NCBI GenBank assembly: GCA_022113835.1
Contig: JAILWY010000025.1
Location: 3,906,001-3,970,000, forward strand
From: Atopsyche davidsoni
Lineage: Eukaryota; Arthropoda; Insecta; Trichoptera; Hydrobiosidae
Direction of reading: 5' to 3'
Length of the DNA: 64,000 nt
Shown in pieces: positions 35,863-47,426 of the stretch; the stretch's first letter is position 1, and each line of letters begins with the position of its first letter. The notes under the pieces are model-generated. The model was not told where the DNA came from and ran no database searches. It was given only the letters and a program-made list of their open reading frames with translations. Position numbers and translations under genes: made by a program.

Positions 35863-36258
35863 GAGAATACTATAATCAAACAAAATTAAACTTATAAAAT
35901 ACGTCTGCAGTTCTGGGAGCAACCTTGATTTGCTACGGTTCAAGGTCAAAAAAAAATCCACCACTAACTAAAATCCAGCAAAAATAAAGCCTCCCCTGGA
36001 CCCCTGAAGTAAGCAGGGGGTAGTCCGAGGAGCCTCGACCCTCCCCGCAGGATTAGCGGCTGATGGAGACGCACGGGCAGGTGGCGCAGTCTCCGCAGCA
36101 GCCAGCTTTCCCTGGACATCATTTCTCATCATTTGTGACACACTCTGGGAACCCCCCTTCTGAGATAAGACTCCATAAGCTTTGCTTGGCCCAAAGACAT
36201 TTTATTACAAACCGATTTTTTATATTTTTAAATATATATGAAAATTACTCAGCAATGA

Positions 36259-36452
36259 TTGTTATCTTGTTGAGGGACACGGCATTTGATTGCTGAAGAT
36301 CCATTATTATAATGATAAAAGTACATTAATATTTTGTCTTCACTTTAAATTTTTTCAACTAAATAGACTAGGTCAGATCAGATGCATAACTAAACTAGTA
36401 ATGCAAAAAATTTAATAAACTCAAAGTGAAGACAAAATGCAAAGGCTTTCAT
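36259..36452. mobile_element. Second copy of the foldback/MITE family
   Basis: A segment with TTGAGGGACACGGCATTTGA leads into inverted arms around TTTTGTCTTCACTTTAAATT and AACTCAAAGTGAAGACAAAA. These match the arms at 29881-30020. The copy is more diverged and its loop is longer (about 45 nt). No open frame is present. Confidence 0.6.
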
Positions 36453-36785
36453 TTGTGCATTGATTGATATTAATTACTTAGTAATATAATAATAAATGTT
36501 TCTACAAAATACAAAATAAATATGGGATATGTCAAGATAATAACAAAAATAAACCATGGTTTTGGTAGACATTTATATTTAAAAAAAATTATTCAATCAA
36601 TAAGTAACATTGCTTAAATAAAAACGCACACATTATTGATCGGACTTTTATTTAATTATTTTTTATTATTTTATTTTTTTACTGTTATAATGCATTAACA
36701 GATTTTTAAAAAATATCCGCGAATAAACAAGATTGCAAAGAAACTTTTCCACCTTCACAGAAATTTTCAGAAGATAAAATAAACC

Positions 36786-36808
36786 ATGTATGTATGTATG
36801 TATGTATG
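36786..36808. repeat. (ATGT)n microsatellite
   Basis: About five tandem ATGT units in AT-rich sequence. The neighbouring short frames starting MYVCMY arise from the repeat. Confidence 0.9.
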
Positions 36809-38104
36809 GGAATTTGAAATTCTATAAAATATTGATAACCTGGCAGGGGATGCGGGAGACCGTAAAAATCAAAAGTGATGTGCTTGGAAGTTCGGGGGAG
36901 CGGGTTGCAGCCGAGAGCTCTTCCCAGGGGAAGCAAAACTTCGACCAATGCATTCGAAGCACTGTACATGCCGATATGATTTAATATATATAATTAAAGA
37001 AAAAAAAACATCAAGCTTTTACTATCAAGGAAGGGGTTCAACATTACTTCCCTTGTACGCAAAATATCTCAAAATTGGACGGACGGAAATAGAAAAATAA
37101 TAAAAATAGTTAAAGTGAAATATTCGTTTAAAAAAACTTGTTATTTCAATGCTGCTTTTCTGAAAAAATGGCTGAAAAATTCGATAGGAGAAAACACAGC
37201 GATATAAAATTAAGTTTATCGGTACGATAAGTTTACTCAATGAATACATTTCTACAATAGTAAAATACTTTTGTAGAATAATGGTGATAATCTATTTATA
37301 GGATTAGCAAGGATCGGTTTAAAGACAGATTATGCTTGGTTTTGTATTAAATTAAGAAACGTTTTGCGAAATCCCAAAACTTTCTCTGGAAAGTCCACGG
37401 GGTAGCGTCTTAAAATTGTATTATTAATTTGTTGGGAATTATTTTATTTGTAAGTCTGAGGACTGTTCATTAAATATTTAACTTTAAGAATTAAGCTTTA
37501 AAATATACAATAAAATTATTAACGAAAAGGCAATCTTTTGAAAGTAATGGCTTTTTTATTTAAAAATTTGTACTGTTGCTTACTTCATTGTTGAAAACTT
37601 TTATGAAAATTGTATTTTGTATATATAAAATGAAATAACTGATAGCTTAAATTGAATTATTTTTGAGATGAAAGATACTCAATAAATATGCAAAACAAAC
37701 AGTAACTATAATCATTTTATATATATAGTAATTTACAATTATTGATTCACACGTAAAGCAACAAAGAAATACTTTTTTTTAAACACAAGTGAAATTCAAA
37801 CCCTTTTCTAAAAACCCTGAGCAAGAATTTAAACCAATATCAAAAAATAGCATAATTAACAATGTTTCATCGAAGGCTCTTCTTTTCCTTTAACCAACAA
37901 TTAGTATTTACTTAAAATTATTTTAAAAACATTATTCTTCAGCAAGGGATGAAATAATTTTTAACTTCTGTCCGATTTCATAAATATTTGATTTATGTCA
38001 AACTTTAATATTCATAATTCGTTTTCAAGGATCCATGAAAGTTTGATGGTTAAATATAATATCTGAAATATTTTAAAATAAACAATTCGCACTTAAAACG
38101 TTGA

Positions 38105-38160
38105 GGTAGATTTTTCGTAGCACAAGCGAGATTCAAACCTACAACCTCACTATACTTTTT
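38105..38160 (-). repeat. B-box-containing tRNA-like fragment
   Basis: The reverse complement contains GTGAGGTTGTAGGTTTGAAT, whose TAGGTTTGAATC word matches the T-arm core of the palindromic array at 8511-9297. It may be a dispersed single copy of that unit's precursor. Confidence 0.4.
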
Positions 38161-40177
38161 GATATAAATAATTATATATTTTTCTGGAGAGTTTTCTGAA
38201 ACTCCTGAAAAACTTTCAGTCTCACTAAACATTTCATTTACATGAAAATATTTTTATTCAGCGGAATAATTTTAATTCTACGCATTAAGCTTAATTTAGC
38301 TAAAAAAATATTTTTAAAATATACATAAAATATCGCATGGGATTAGTAAAAAACGCGTCAGGCACATTAATTGTAAAGTGTGAGTCTAAAAACAAAACCG
38401 GGTTGGTCTTACAACTCTTTGTCCACAACGTCCATGGGGGAATATCAGGGGAAATTATAATTTCTTTTAATAAAAAAAACAGCTTTTTTCAGCAGGATAT
38501 TTTTTGTTATCACATCAAAATTTCCGGCGTAGAAAATGGGACAAAAAAATATTTATCTCGCAGACATCAAAATGTAATAAGAATCATATGTGTTTAACAC
38601 GCTTTTCTTATTTATTCTGGTACAAATCATTTATTTTTTTACGCTGAACGTCTGAAAATAAGGTCGGAACTCAAATATATCTAAATATTTGCTAAATATA
38701 TTTGGGTCACTTGTTTTTATGAAATTTCCTTTAGAAATTGGGTCCGTATTTAATGAAGTTTAATGGAATTTACACTCCATATGTATAAAGCAAAAAAATC
38801 AGTTCAGGGAATTTTATTTTTCTTCATAGTAGAGTGTTTATTAATCTTATTATTATAATAACTATAAATATTCAATAACCCCATTTTCTGAAGTGTATTT
38901 ACGTCATACGGGGAAAACGATCTTACTCGGCGATTTTTCTACGATATTTTAAAAGAGATTATTTCTTTAATGTTTAAGTATTTTTTTCAATTATATAAAA
39001 TCAGGAATTGTACACAAACTTATTTCAGATAATCAAGGATGGAAGCTGAAGTCAAGTCTGGAGGTCGGCTTGTAGTTCTGGGTCTAATTTGTAGCTCAAA
39101 CTCTATTGCAACATCCATTAGAAAACGTAGCTTAAAGTTAGCTGCCTTTATCGATATCTCCAAGAAGTTGTAGTGTTGGGACTTGATAAACCAAAACACA
39201 CTTATTTAAAACCATATTTAATATCCATTTTGACAAATGACAATTTTTGAGTATATATATAAAATTATAGCCTTCTGAAGATTTTACAGAAAACCTGGTT
39301 AAACTTTCAGCAAAATGGCATTTTTATAATATAATATTTAAAAAAAATTATCAATTAGATTTACAACTAGTTGGAAGAAAAAGTTTTATTCAATTCTCTA
39401 AAAAAATATATCGTCTCTTAGTTAAAAGTATTTGTAAACTTTCTCGGGTTTATATGATTTCCTAATAATCTAGTGACATATCAGGCTGAAAACATTTTCG
39501 TTGCTTTTACTATCCTTTTGTCAAATATTTGACTCTCCCTTATCATAATATAATTTACCACATTATTGCTTTATTTATTAGGCAACTCTCTATAACCTAA
39601 GGTAAATCAAATTAGTCGAAACTTACAGAATTTAATTGTGGTGTTGGTTTCGTTAATATTTAACTTAAACCTTTGATGAATATCGTTTACAAAAGCGTTT
39701 ACTTTCAACAACAAAAATCCTTAACGTTACTTTGTTGGCTCTTTACTGATAATAAAGTATGGCCAGTTTTCGTTAACTGTTCCTGAATTCTCGCCCCAAC
39801 ACTGCGGCGCCAATAGCTTTATAAGGACTACTCTGTTTTTATTCGCCGGATTTAGAGATAAAAGGGTGAAGTATGGCGGCTCGTAGGGAGCAAATAATGA
39901 AATGCCCAAAGCAAATTGACTTAATTTAAACGGAATCTTGAAGCAATTTATGCATTGGTAAAGAATATTTTTATATTTGCTCCAAGAATATTGTGAAAAA
40001 GAACCTTGATTTTTTATTATGTTAATATTAAAATAAGTTAAATATTACTTTTTTTCTGAATGGATGAAGTTAATAAATAGATAAATTAGAAAAATCATAA
40101 AAAAAGTATAATTATAATATGTATAAAATTTTTGTTATAAAATAATTCATATAGGTATACTTTCTATATTGTAATCT

Positions 40178-41475
40178 AAAAAGTATACCTAACCTCACTT
40201 TTTGGGTGTGTTTTATATACTTTGGAGATAATGTATATGGTACACGTTGTAAGCCTTCTTTCTATACAAATTAAATGCGTATGTTTAAGTTAAGGGTGTG
40301 TTCATAAAAAAACCTCAATTAATCAGACACAAAGGCTCTCTGGAGACTAAATAGTGACTCCATTCTGCCTTCACACCGACTTCGCGATAAGTATACAAGC
40401 ATTTAAAACAATAGCGTCGCGCGTCCAGAATAAAAAAAACCTTTTTTTTTCAATTTAAGCTCACTATTGGACAGTTTTTTTTACGCATTGAAAAGGATGA
40501 AAGAAAAACCGCCCTTTAGTTAGCGCCTCCTGTGCGAGTCCCGCAGAGGTCGCCAAGCCAAAATAAACATGTTTCCTTGTATATAAAATTAATAAAGATG
40601 TATATCATTTAAAAATTTATACAAAATACTAGTGATTCATTCATAAATACGTTTTAAATCACATAAAATGTTAGCGTTTTTGGATAGATACCTTTTTTTT
40701 TGGGCATTGATAAAAATTGAAAAAAAATACACCGTCTCTTAGACGTATAACTTTAAATGTAATTTTGAAGTGTACTTTGAAGTGTTAAAATACTTGCCAT
40801 CTATTAAAGAACCGCGAATCATGAGCTGGCTTATAATGTAATCTGAAGTGTAGAGTGAGGGATAAATAGCATACTAACACACATATAACTATTTAAATAA
40901 CACTTTATGTACTCTGAAGTATTGAAATTCCTGCTATGAATAAGGAACCGCGAATCATGAGTTGGAAGCCGCTGGCCTAGATTCCAGTCTGGAGTGTAGA
41001 GTGCGGATTGAGATTAATATCAGGTTTAACAGCTTTTCAGGACTGTGACGTGTGACACTTTCAGCGGGAGAGTTTTAACAATTTCAACTATTCCCGACCG
41101 TTTTTAACAATCGTTGGACGTTGACGCATTGTGCTTACCCGGCGCTGGAGAAAGACTTGTACTCCAAGTGGAATTTTCGTTTTAGGACTCCACGAGCTTG
41201 CACCGGATGAAATTTCAGGGGTACTAGTCAGTTTATTTAAAACAACAAAAAAAAATCATATATATATATAAAGTATAGAATATTTTAAAAAATATCTTCG
41301 TACTACAGATTTCAGAATACTAAACTTTTTATTTCGTGATCCTGAAAGTATACGTAGCCTCACTTTTAGGCTGTATAATGTACATTTTTGAAATACGTGT
41401 CCCCAAGTAAAGGGTGTGTTTATAAAAAAAAACCTTAACTAATAAGACACACAGGCCCTCCGAAGACTTAAAACA
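40178..41475. repeat. Degenerate direct duplications
   Basis: Two pairs of direct repeats interleave. 40178-40345 (AAGTATACCTAACCTCACTT ... GGGTGTGTTCATAAAAAAAC ... GACACAAAGGCTCTC) reappears diverged at 41345-41465. 40772-40860 (GAACCGCGAATCATGAGCTG ... TGTAGAGTG) reappears at 40911-41000. This suggests an old segmental duplication or two copies of an unrecognised element. Confidence 0.6.
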
Positions 41476-42945
41476 TCCCAAAAAAAATTCTATTTCACTA
41501 TTAAAAAATTAATTTTTGTTAAAAAATAAAATCAAGATGTAACATCTTCTTAATATTGCTACAGAATTTTTTGCTCCTTTTTTTAAATATATGTTTGATT
41601 TAGATGTATGTTTAATAAAAACCCATTCATAATTTAATGTAAATATGAAACGAAATATACAGCAAACGAGAATACTTATTTACTGTAAAAAAAGTGAATC
41701 AACTTTTTAAAGGTCGGCTTAGTGTCCCTTTTAGATACGTCGTTGGGTCACCAAAGCATATTTTAATGACGCCATTAACATGTCATGGCCATTTTTATTC
41801 TATGATTCTACACTTTTTAAGCTTGCTAGAAATGCTAATAGCTCATCAAAGAGATACGATTTGAACGACAAACTATAAGCCCACAAATTAAATTGCTTAT
41901 TATACGCATACATATCAAAGTTTTCAATGAATACAAGAGTTAATTATTATGTGGATTAAATATAAAATCAAATCAACCGCTGAAGTTTGAATTTTTGATA
42001 TTCAAACTTTTTTTTAAATTTGAAGTAATATTATTGATAGGAGAGTGAAATTGACTTACGAGAAATCTTAATACGAAACACTGAAAGTCAAGTCATCGGA
42101 CTGAAGATTGTGCGGAGTTCTTATTTTGTTTGTCTGTTGGAAAGCTTTCATGTGATTGAAGCTTGCAATCGAGTCAGGCGAGCTTTAGGCACGGTCAGTC
42201 TTGGCGGAAATCCAAAAGCTCTGTATAAAGCGCAGGCTGTATACTTCTTTAGTGTATAGTTTTCCCATAAAATATCGTAGCCTTGCTTATTGTTGTTTTT
42301 TTGTTTGTGTAAAAAGTTGTATTTATAGCCTTAAAAAGCTCCGTTTATTATAATACTGTTGATACAACGCCAAGAAGAAAAATTGCAGCCGAGATAGAAC
42401 TAAATGTTGCCGTATTAAAATACGTTTTTTATCTATAGATATCTCTACTGAAATAGCATTGATTGGGGTAGAAATTTTAGATCAGTAAGCAAAAGTGGCA
42501 TCAAGAAAATGAAAATCCATTTATATACATCAATGCGTAAATGTGTTATTGTAGAGAATTGTAAATTCTCAAAATTTGAAAAAATATTATCTCCGTAGCT
42601 TGAACCGTAAATGTTCGCTTCGCACAACTATTCTCATAAATAATCAAAGGCAGACGTGAGTTTGATAATCTGACAAGGTTCATTGGTACAAATTACCCAT
42701 AGCCCAGTGACCAAGATGGAATTTGCAATTTTTCCCTAATAAAACTACTCCATCCACGAGTAGGAATATAAAAAATACAGCTTTAGTGATAGTCTTATAC
42801 ACGGAATGTACTCACTACGTATTAATATATTCTGTTTGTTAAATTTATCTTATCAACGCGCTTAGCGTCCTACATACTAACAAGTAGGATTTATAAGTAT
42901 ATAAACCCCTCGACACACACATTTATATATATATATATATATATT

Positions 42946-43075
42946 TAATGGAACTGGTATTTATTTTGTAATACTCCATTTTATTGTAATAGAATAAAAC
43001 CAAATGGTTTTGGAGACTACGTTAATTTCACTTGTAGCGAGAGCTCTTTCGCCTAACACGGCATCTTTAAAACTG
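42946..43075. repeat. Penelope-like terminal repeat, left side
   Basis: AATGGAACTGGTATTTATTT, the ACCAAATGGTTTTGGAGACT tract and the GCGAGAGCTCTTTCGCC motif match the left arm of the hairpin at 2993. It lies in inverted orientation relative to 43928-43990, so the GIY-YIG fragment is bracketed by inverted ends. A (TA)n run at 42924-42946 precedes it. Confidence 0.7.
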
Positions 43076-43285
43076 AGTCTTTACAGAAAAAAGCGAGCTT
43101 ATACTTAAAAAATTCAGCATGAATCATAAATTATACTACATTACAAATTTATATGGAAAAATGCTTCTATTGAGTGCTGTGAAACCCCATTAAAATGATA
43201 TTAACAGCATTAATTTTAATACTAAGTACTTAAATAAACTAGTTTGTGATGATTCCTGGCTGTCCTGGCCGCCATCTGAAAGCAA

Positions 43286-43644
43286 TTAGTTTGAGTGCAG
43301 AATCAGTGTATTTTTAAAAATATTAAGAAGGAGAGAATTACGGTTATTTAGTTGTTCATTGATCAGAGGGAATTCTAAATTTTGGTGCTTAATTATTTCT
43401 AGTTGCTCCAAAATATTAAGTCTAAAAAGCCTTTATTAGAAACATGAAGGAGACTTGGCTTATTGTGTACGTTTAAATTATGCTTACTGTCATTAAGATG
43501 TATTGCAAATTGTGAATCAAGTTTATTATTTTTAAAGGATGCCAGGTGCTCTTTGTATCTTGTTGCAAAACTACGACCTGTTTGACCCGTGTACATAGCT
43601 TTACAGTCATCACAAAAGAAAGAAGAAATAGCTCTCGCTACCAA
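43286..43644 (-). pseudogene. GIY-YIG endonuclease domain of a Penelope-like element
   Basis: The minus-strand frame has FFCDDCKAMYTGQTGRSFA, the YTGQTGRS...KEH signature of the GIY-YIG nuclease domain found at the C-terminus of Penelope-like retroelements. RYKEHLASFKNN and a His-rich FAIHLNDSKHN stretch follow. After the stop at 43399 the next frame continues in family style (LEQLEIIKHQNLEFPLINEQ) to a stop at 43286-43288. One indel near 43420 therefore broke the domain. The reverse-transcriptase part that should precede it is missing and replaced by the terminal repeat. It is a dead 5'-truncated copy. Confidence 0.85.
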
Positions 43645-43662
43645 AACCGTTTGGTTTTATTT

Positions 43663-43698
<36 letters not shown>

Positions 43699-43923
43699 AT
43701 ATGATATAAATTTGATAAAACATATAAAATACGAAGTAGGCGTTTCCATCGCCATGCTTATACCATCTTCAGCTTACTCACAGCACGACTTATAACATAC
43801 ATATAAGTCACCATTTTTCCTTTGACCTAAGCTTTTTTAAGCTTCATTTCGCGTTTGTATCGTGTGGTTAAAAATTTTTTTTTATGTATATCGCATCGCT
43901 GCAAATGCAAACCGTTTAACCTC
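43626..43923. repeat. Penelope-like terminal repeat, tandem copy 1
   Basis: The copy begins GCTCTCGCTAC, has the ACCGTTTGGTTTTATTTTAT tract, a (TA)n run (about 43664-43694), then GAAGTAGGCGTTTCCATCGC and the TATACCATCTTCAGCTTACT motif. It ends AACCGTTTAACCTC. The reverse complement contains the CTGAAGATGG-type leader common to GIY-YIG retroelements. It is followed directly by a second copy, an arrangement typical of Penelope-type tandem pseudo-LTRs. Confidence 0.75.
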
Positions 43924-43931
43924 TTTTCGGC

Positions 43932-43993
43932 GAAATAGCTCTCGCTACAAGGGAAATTAACGTAGTCTCCAAAACCATTTGGTTTTATTTTAT

Positions 43994-44051
<58 letters not shown>

Positions 44052-44276
44052 ATATGATATTAATTTGATAAAACATATAAAATATGAAGTAGGCGTTTCC
44101 ATCGCCATGCTTATACCATCTTCAGCTTACTCACAGCACGACTTATAACATACATATAAGTCACAATTTTTCCTATGACCTAAGCTTTTTTAAGCTTCAT
44201 TTCGCGTTTGTATCGCGTGGTTAAATTTTTTTTTTTTATGTATATCGCATCGCTGCAAATGCAAACCGTTTAACCT
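43932..44276. repeat. Penelope-like terminal repeat, tandem copy 2
   Basis: It repeats copy 1 almost base for base from GAAATAGCTCTCGCTAC to AACCGTTTAACCTC. Its (TA)n run (43993-44048) is longer, and it has an additional AAATTAACGTAGTCTCC segment that copy 1 lacks. Copy 1 is therefore internally deleted relative to copy 2. The long minus frame across this run (a Tyr-Ile repeat) is a microsatellite product. Confidence 0.75.
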
Positions 44277-44279
44277 CAA

Positions 44280-47236
44280 TCGAAGCGTGGATGCGATCGA
44301 AATGATATAAAGCCCGAGACGTAACAAAGTTAGTGTAATCGAAGTGTCATGTCCGACGCCGCGGGGCTGCGGCCGCCATGTTGGGGGTCACGAGGGGGTG
44401 AGACGCCCCGGGGCACCCCCTGAGCTACAAGACCACCCCTGTTCATCTGTAATAGGATTGTTCGTTCAAACTACTTCTCTGGATTTCACGCTTTAGTATG
44501 TTTTCTAAGAAAATTTCATGTAAAATTTGCGCTACGAATTTTTTTATAAAAACGCACAATTAATATAATTATTTACAAATCAAATTTCAAAAAAATATAT
44601 TTTCGTATTTCATACTATATTTTAATGAAGTTTACATAAAAAATTATTAAAAATATTTTTTTTTAATACACAGCATATAGGCATTAATTAAAGTACGCCA
44701 CTGACGTCTTTGTTTAAATGAATTTCTTGTATATTATTGTTTATATACTTGTTATTATAAACTGTTTTTTCAAAGTATAAAATCAATGCATTTTCTTTGA
44801 AAATTTTAAATATCATAATTTTACGATCAATTAAGGATATAAAATTTGTTTCTTATTGCTTTTTTGTTCGCATAACAACCAATTTTAACTGTACAAAGAA
44901 AAAGAAACTTCCAACGACCTGCCATTAATATTGTCGTTTCTGTTACCAATATAAATTTATTTATTGTTCCCATAAAGTACACGAAACAAGTCTTTAAAAT
45001 TGTTATCCCTCATTTTAAACGATATAATAATTATTATTTGATATTTTTATACCAACTCGACGAGTAAGTTGTAGGTAGGCAAGCATTTAACAGCGACCAT
45101 AGTCCAATGCGACTGTAACTAGATTATTATATACATATACATATTAAATTATGTGCATTTGTGTACAGTCGATATTGAATGTCTAAAAGCCATTGGCGTG
45201 TCAGTTTTATCTTCAGATAATTGCAGATTGCAGCCATGGCAATTAAGAACTAACAAAGCTCAATCACTCACCCATCTGAAATCTCCAGCAAGGCTTCGTT
45301 AGATCAAGGCTTTAGGGGTTTGGGTGGTCGAGGGGTTGTGCATATTAGTGCAGGATCGTCCATTAGTCCGCAGGCTGCAGTCGAGTTGTAGCCATCTGTC
45401 ACAAATGTCAGATCCGCTCTAAGGGATAGAGTCGCCCAGCATCCAGGCAAGCCTCATCTGGCACTGTAGCAACTATTTAACAACAACAATATACACTTTA
45501 AATATCAAAATACACAAAATTAAATTTTTGAAATGTTCACCGCCCTAACGTTTAAGTCTCCGACGTTCCAGTTTTTATTAAATAATTATGTTATTTTTTA
45601 TGTGTAAAAAGCAGAGTAGCAATAACTGTTAGTAGGAAGTACTACATCCATTACCCTATATGCTCCTTTGATTTTCCACATACTCATTGCACAACCCTCG
45701 TTAATCAAACGCGAACCAACTCAGAACCAGATAACCCTTTTAGAGATTCATGTACGGTGTATTATAAGCGAGATATTTTATTTAAAGCGGTGGATTCCGG
45801 TATAAAAATTATTACAAGCAGCAAGCTCTGTGCGCCGAATCGTGGAAGACAATTAATCTTCATGAAAACGCTGAAAATTGTACCGCCGAAGCCTTCGCGG
45901 CCTTCCTGAAAGATAAATTACTGAAACATTCATTACAGAGCCCCCCGACGTGGATGGACCTCAGACTTGCGAAACTTTTATTTGCGTAGCTTTCTAGCTC
46001 GCCGGCCTCCTGTTTACTGACACTGAAATAAATTAGTTATAAAATATGAACTTTACTCCCTTATATAATAATTTAATTCTTACCTGCTGAAACCGAGAAA
46101 ACCCTCTCAAATATTTCAGCCACTACTTGTCAACGGCACCGATAGACATGCCAATGTTTCAGTTCTTTCATTCTTCTGATACATGATTATTTCTTCATTA
46201 CTTTTTCACATCCCTTAATGTGTAAATAAATTAACATTAAATTTTATAAAACCATGTAAATAGGTTATTTGCATCATGCTGCAGTTAAAAAAAATAAAAC
46301 ACTTAACTACAAAGTGATCATTGTAAATCCACCCTTGCAAGTATAAGTTAAACTGTGTTTGTATTAAAATACAGGTATTTAATTTAACTAAAAGCTTCTA
46401 CATTAACTATATTTTAAATTAAATATAAACACCCAGAACCGTTAAATTGTATATAGACTCAAAGAATGACAATTAATAGTATCTGATATCAAATATAAGC
46501 ATTTTAGAAAAAAAAATTACAGTACGTAAAACTTTTATTTACAATATGTTTACAAATGTCGACAAACACTACTTATTATTTTTATCATTTATACAGTAAA
46601 ATTATGATATTATTGCATATTTTTTTATTGAAAAAATTTTTATTTGAAAAACTCTTTAAAACAAAGGATAATTTTATTTAATTATTTATGTATATTTTAA
46701 TATTTAACATCGAAGAATTTCTTTTTTCAGTAGACGTTGTAATGAATTTCGTAGAATATTTTCAGGTTTATAATTTCAAAATACTATAAAAATTATTATC
46801 AATACACCGCCATATTAATTTTCTATGCTTATCAACACAAGACAAGAAATTTTCTCATAGGTTTTGAATGTGAAGATGTTTTTCAAACAAATAAATATCT
46901 TTTTAAATACAATATTATCAAAAAGATAGTAAATAAACTATTTTTTTAATAATAAGAATGTAACTGCCTGGTCAATCCAATCGCACAAAAAATATTCAAA
47001 GAAATTTAAGTCACGGCTACAAAATAAATTACCATAACATATCATGTTAAAAAAATATCATAAAATAATAATGGAAAATCTCAAAAACCTACTTAAATTT
47101 AAAAAAAATTTAGTACTTCAAAATAAAAACTTATGAAAAACCTCTCAACTGATAAAATTGATATTCAACAACATGTGAATCATAAAATCAACCTGTTTTT
47201 GTGGTAGTTATTGTTTTAATAAAGTTGTATCTTGAA
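44280..47236. other. AT-rich spacer with GC islands
   Basis: No gene recognised. A CpG-rich island lies at 44340-44430 (GACGCCGCGGGGCTGCGGCC) directly right of the Penelope-like cluster. GC-richer blocks at 45240-45480 and 45820-46010 lack credible exon borders. Confidence 0.4.
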
Positions 47237-47261
47237 GCGTCCCACAGTTTGAGAAGCGTAG
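47237..47261. mobile_element. hAT-like terminus
   Basis: Reversed, this reads CGCTTCTCAAACTGTGGGAC, matching the common hAT end CAGTGCTTCTCAAACTGTGG. No partner end is assigned. Confidence 0.35.
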
Positions 47262-47386
47262 GGAAAACCTAGTATTTGTTGTAACATGTTGTAACGTGTT
47301 ATTTGTTATGAGTCATTTTTTACTGGTTATTATTATCCCGCGCGTCGGCCCCAAATTTGTTTGGCCCTTTTTAAAAATGGTCGGCC

Positions 47387-47426
47387 AGGCGTTTGGCCAA
47401 ATGGCCGACATTTCGGTACATCCCTT
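47387..47426. mobile_element. hAT-like terminus (GGGATGTACCGA type)
   Basis: Reversed, the segment begins AAGGGATGTACCGAAATGTC and continues GGCCATTTGGCC, like a widespread class of hAT ends. The internal GGCC-rich part (47341-47400) belongs to it. The other end was not found. Confidence 0.35.

Larger units (their letters stand above)
36453..42945. other. AT-rich spacer
   Basis: No gene recognised. It contains a B-box-like scrap at 38105-38160 and the duplicated segments of 40178-41475, annotated separately. A GC-richer patch at 36860-36950 and another at 41000-41220 have no exon borders. Confidence 0.5.

Noticed and set aside
36063..36296. 77-residue plus-strand frame (METHGQVAQSPQQP...) as an exon
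   Set aside because: The start is protein-like, but an in-frame stop sits just upstream and the nearby acceptor does not give an open frame. The rest runs into AT-rich sequence.
43827..44108. 93-residue minus-strand frame
   Set aside because: Its core is a Tyr-Ile repeat translated from a (TA)n microsatellite within a terminal repeat. It is not a gene.
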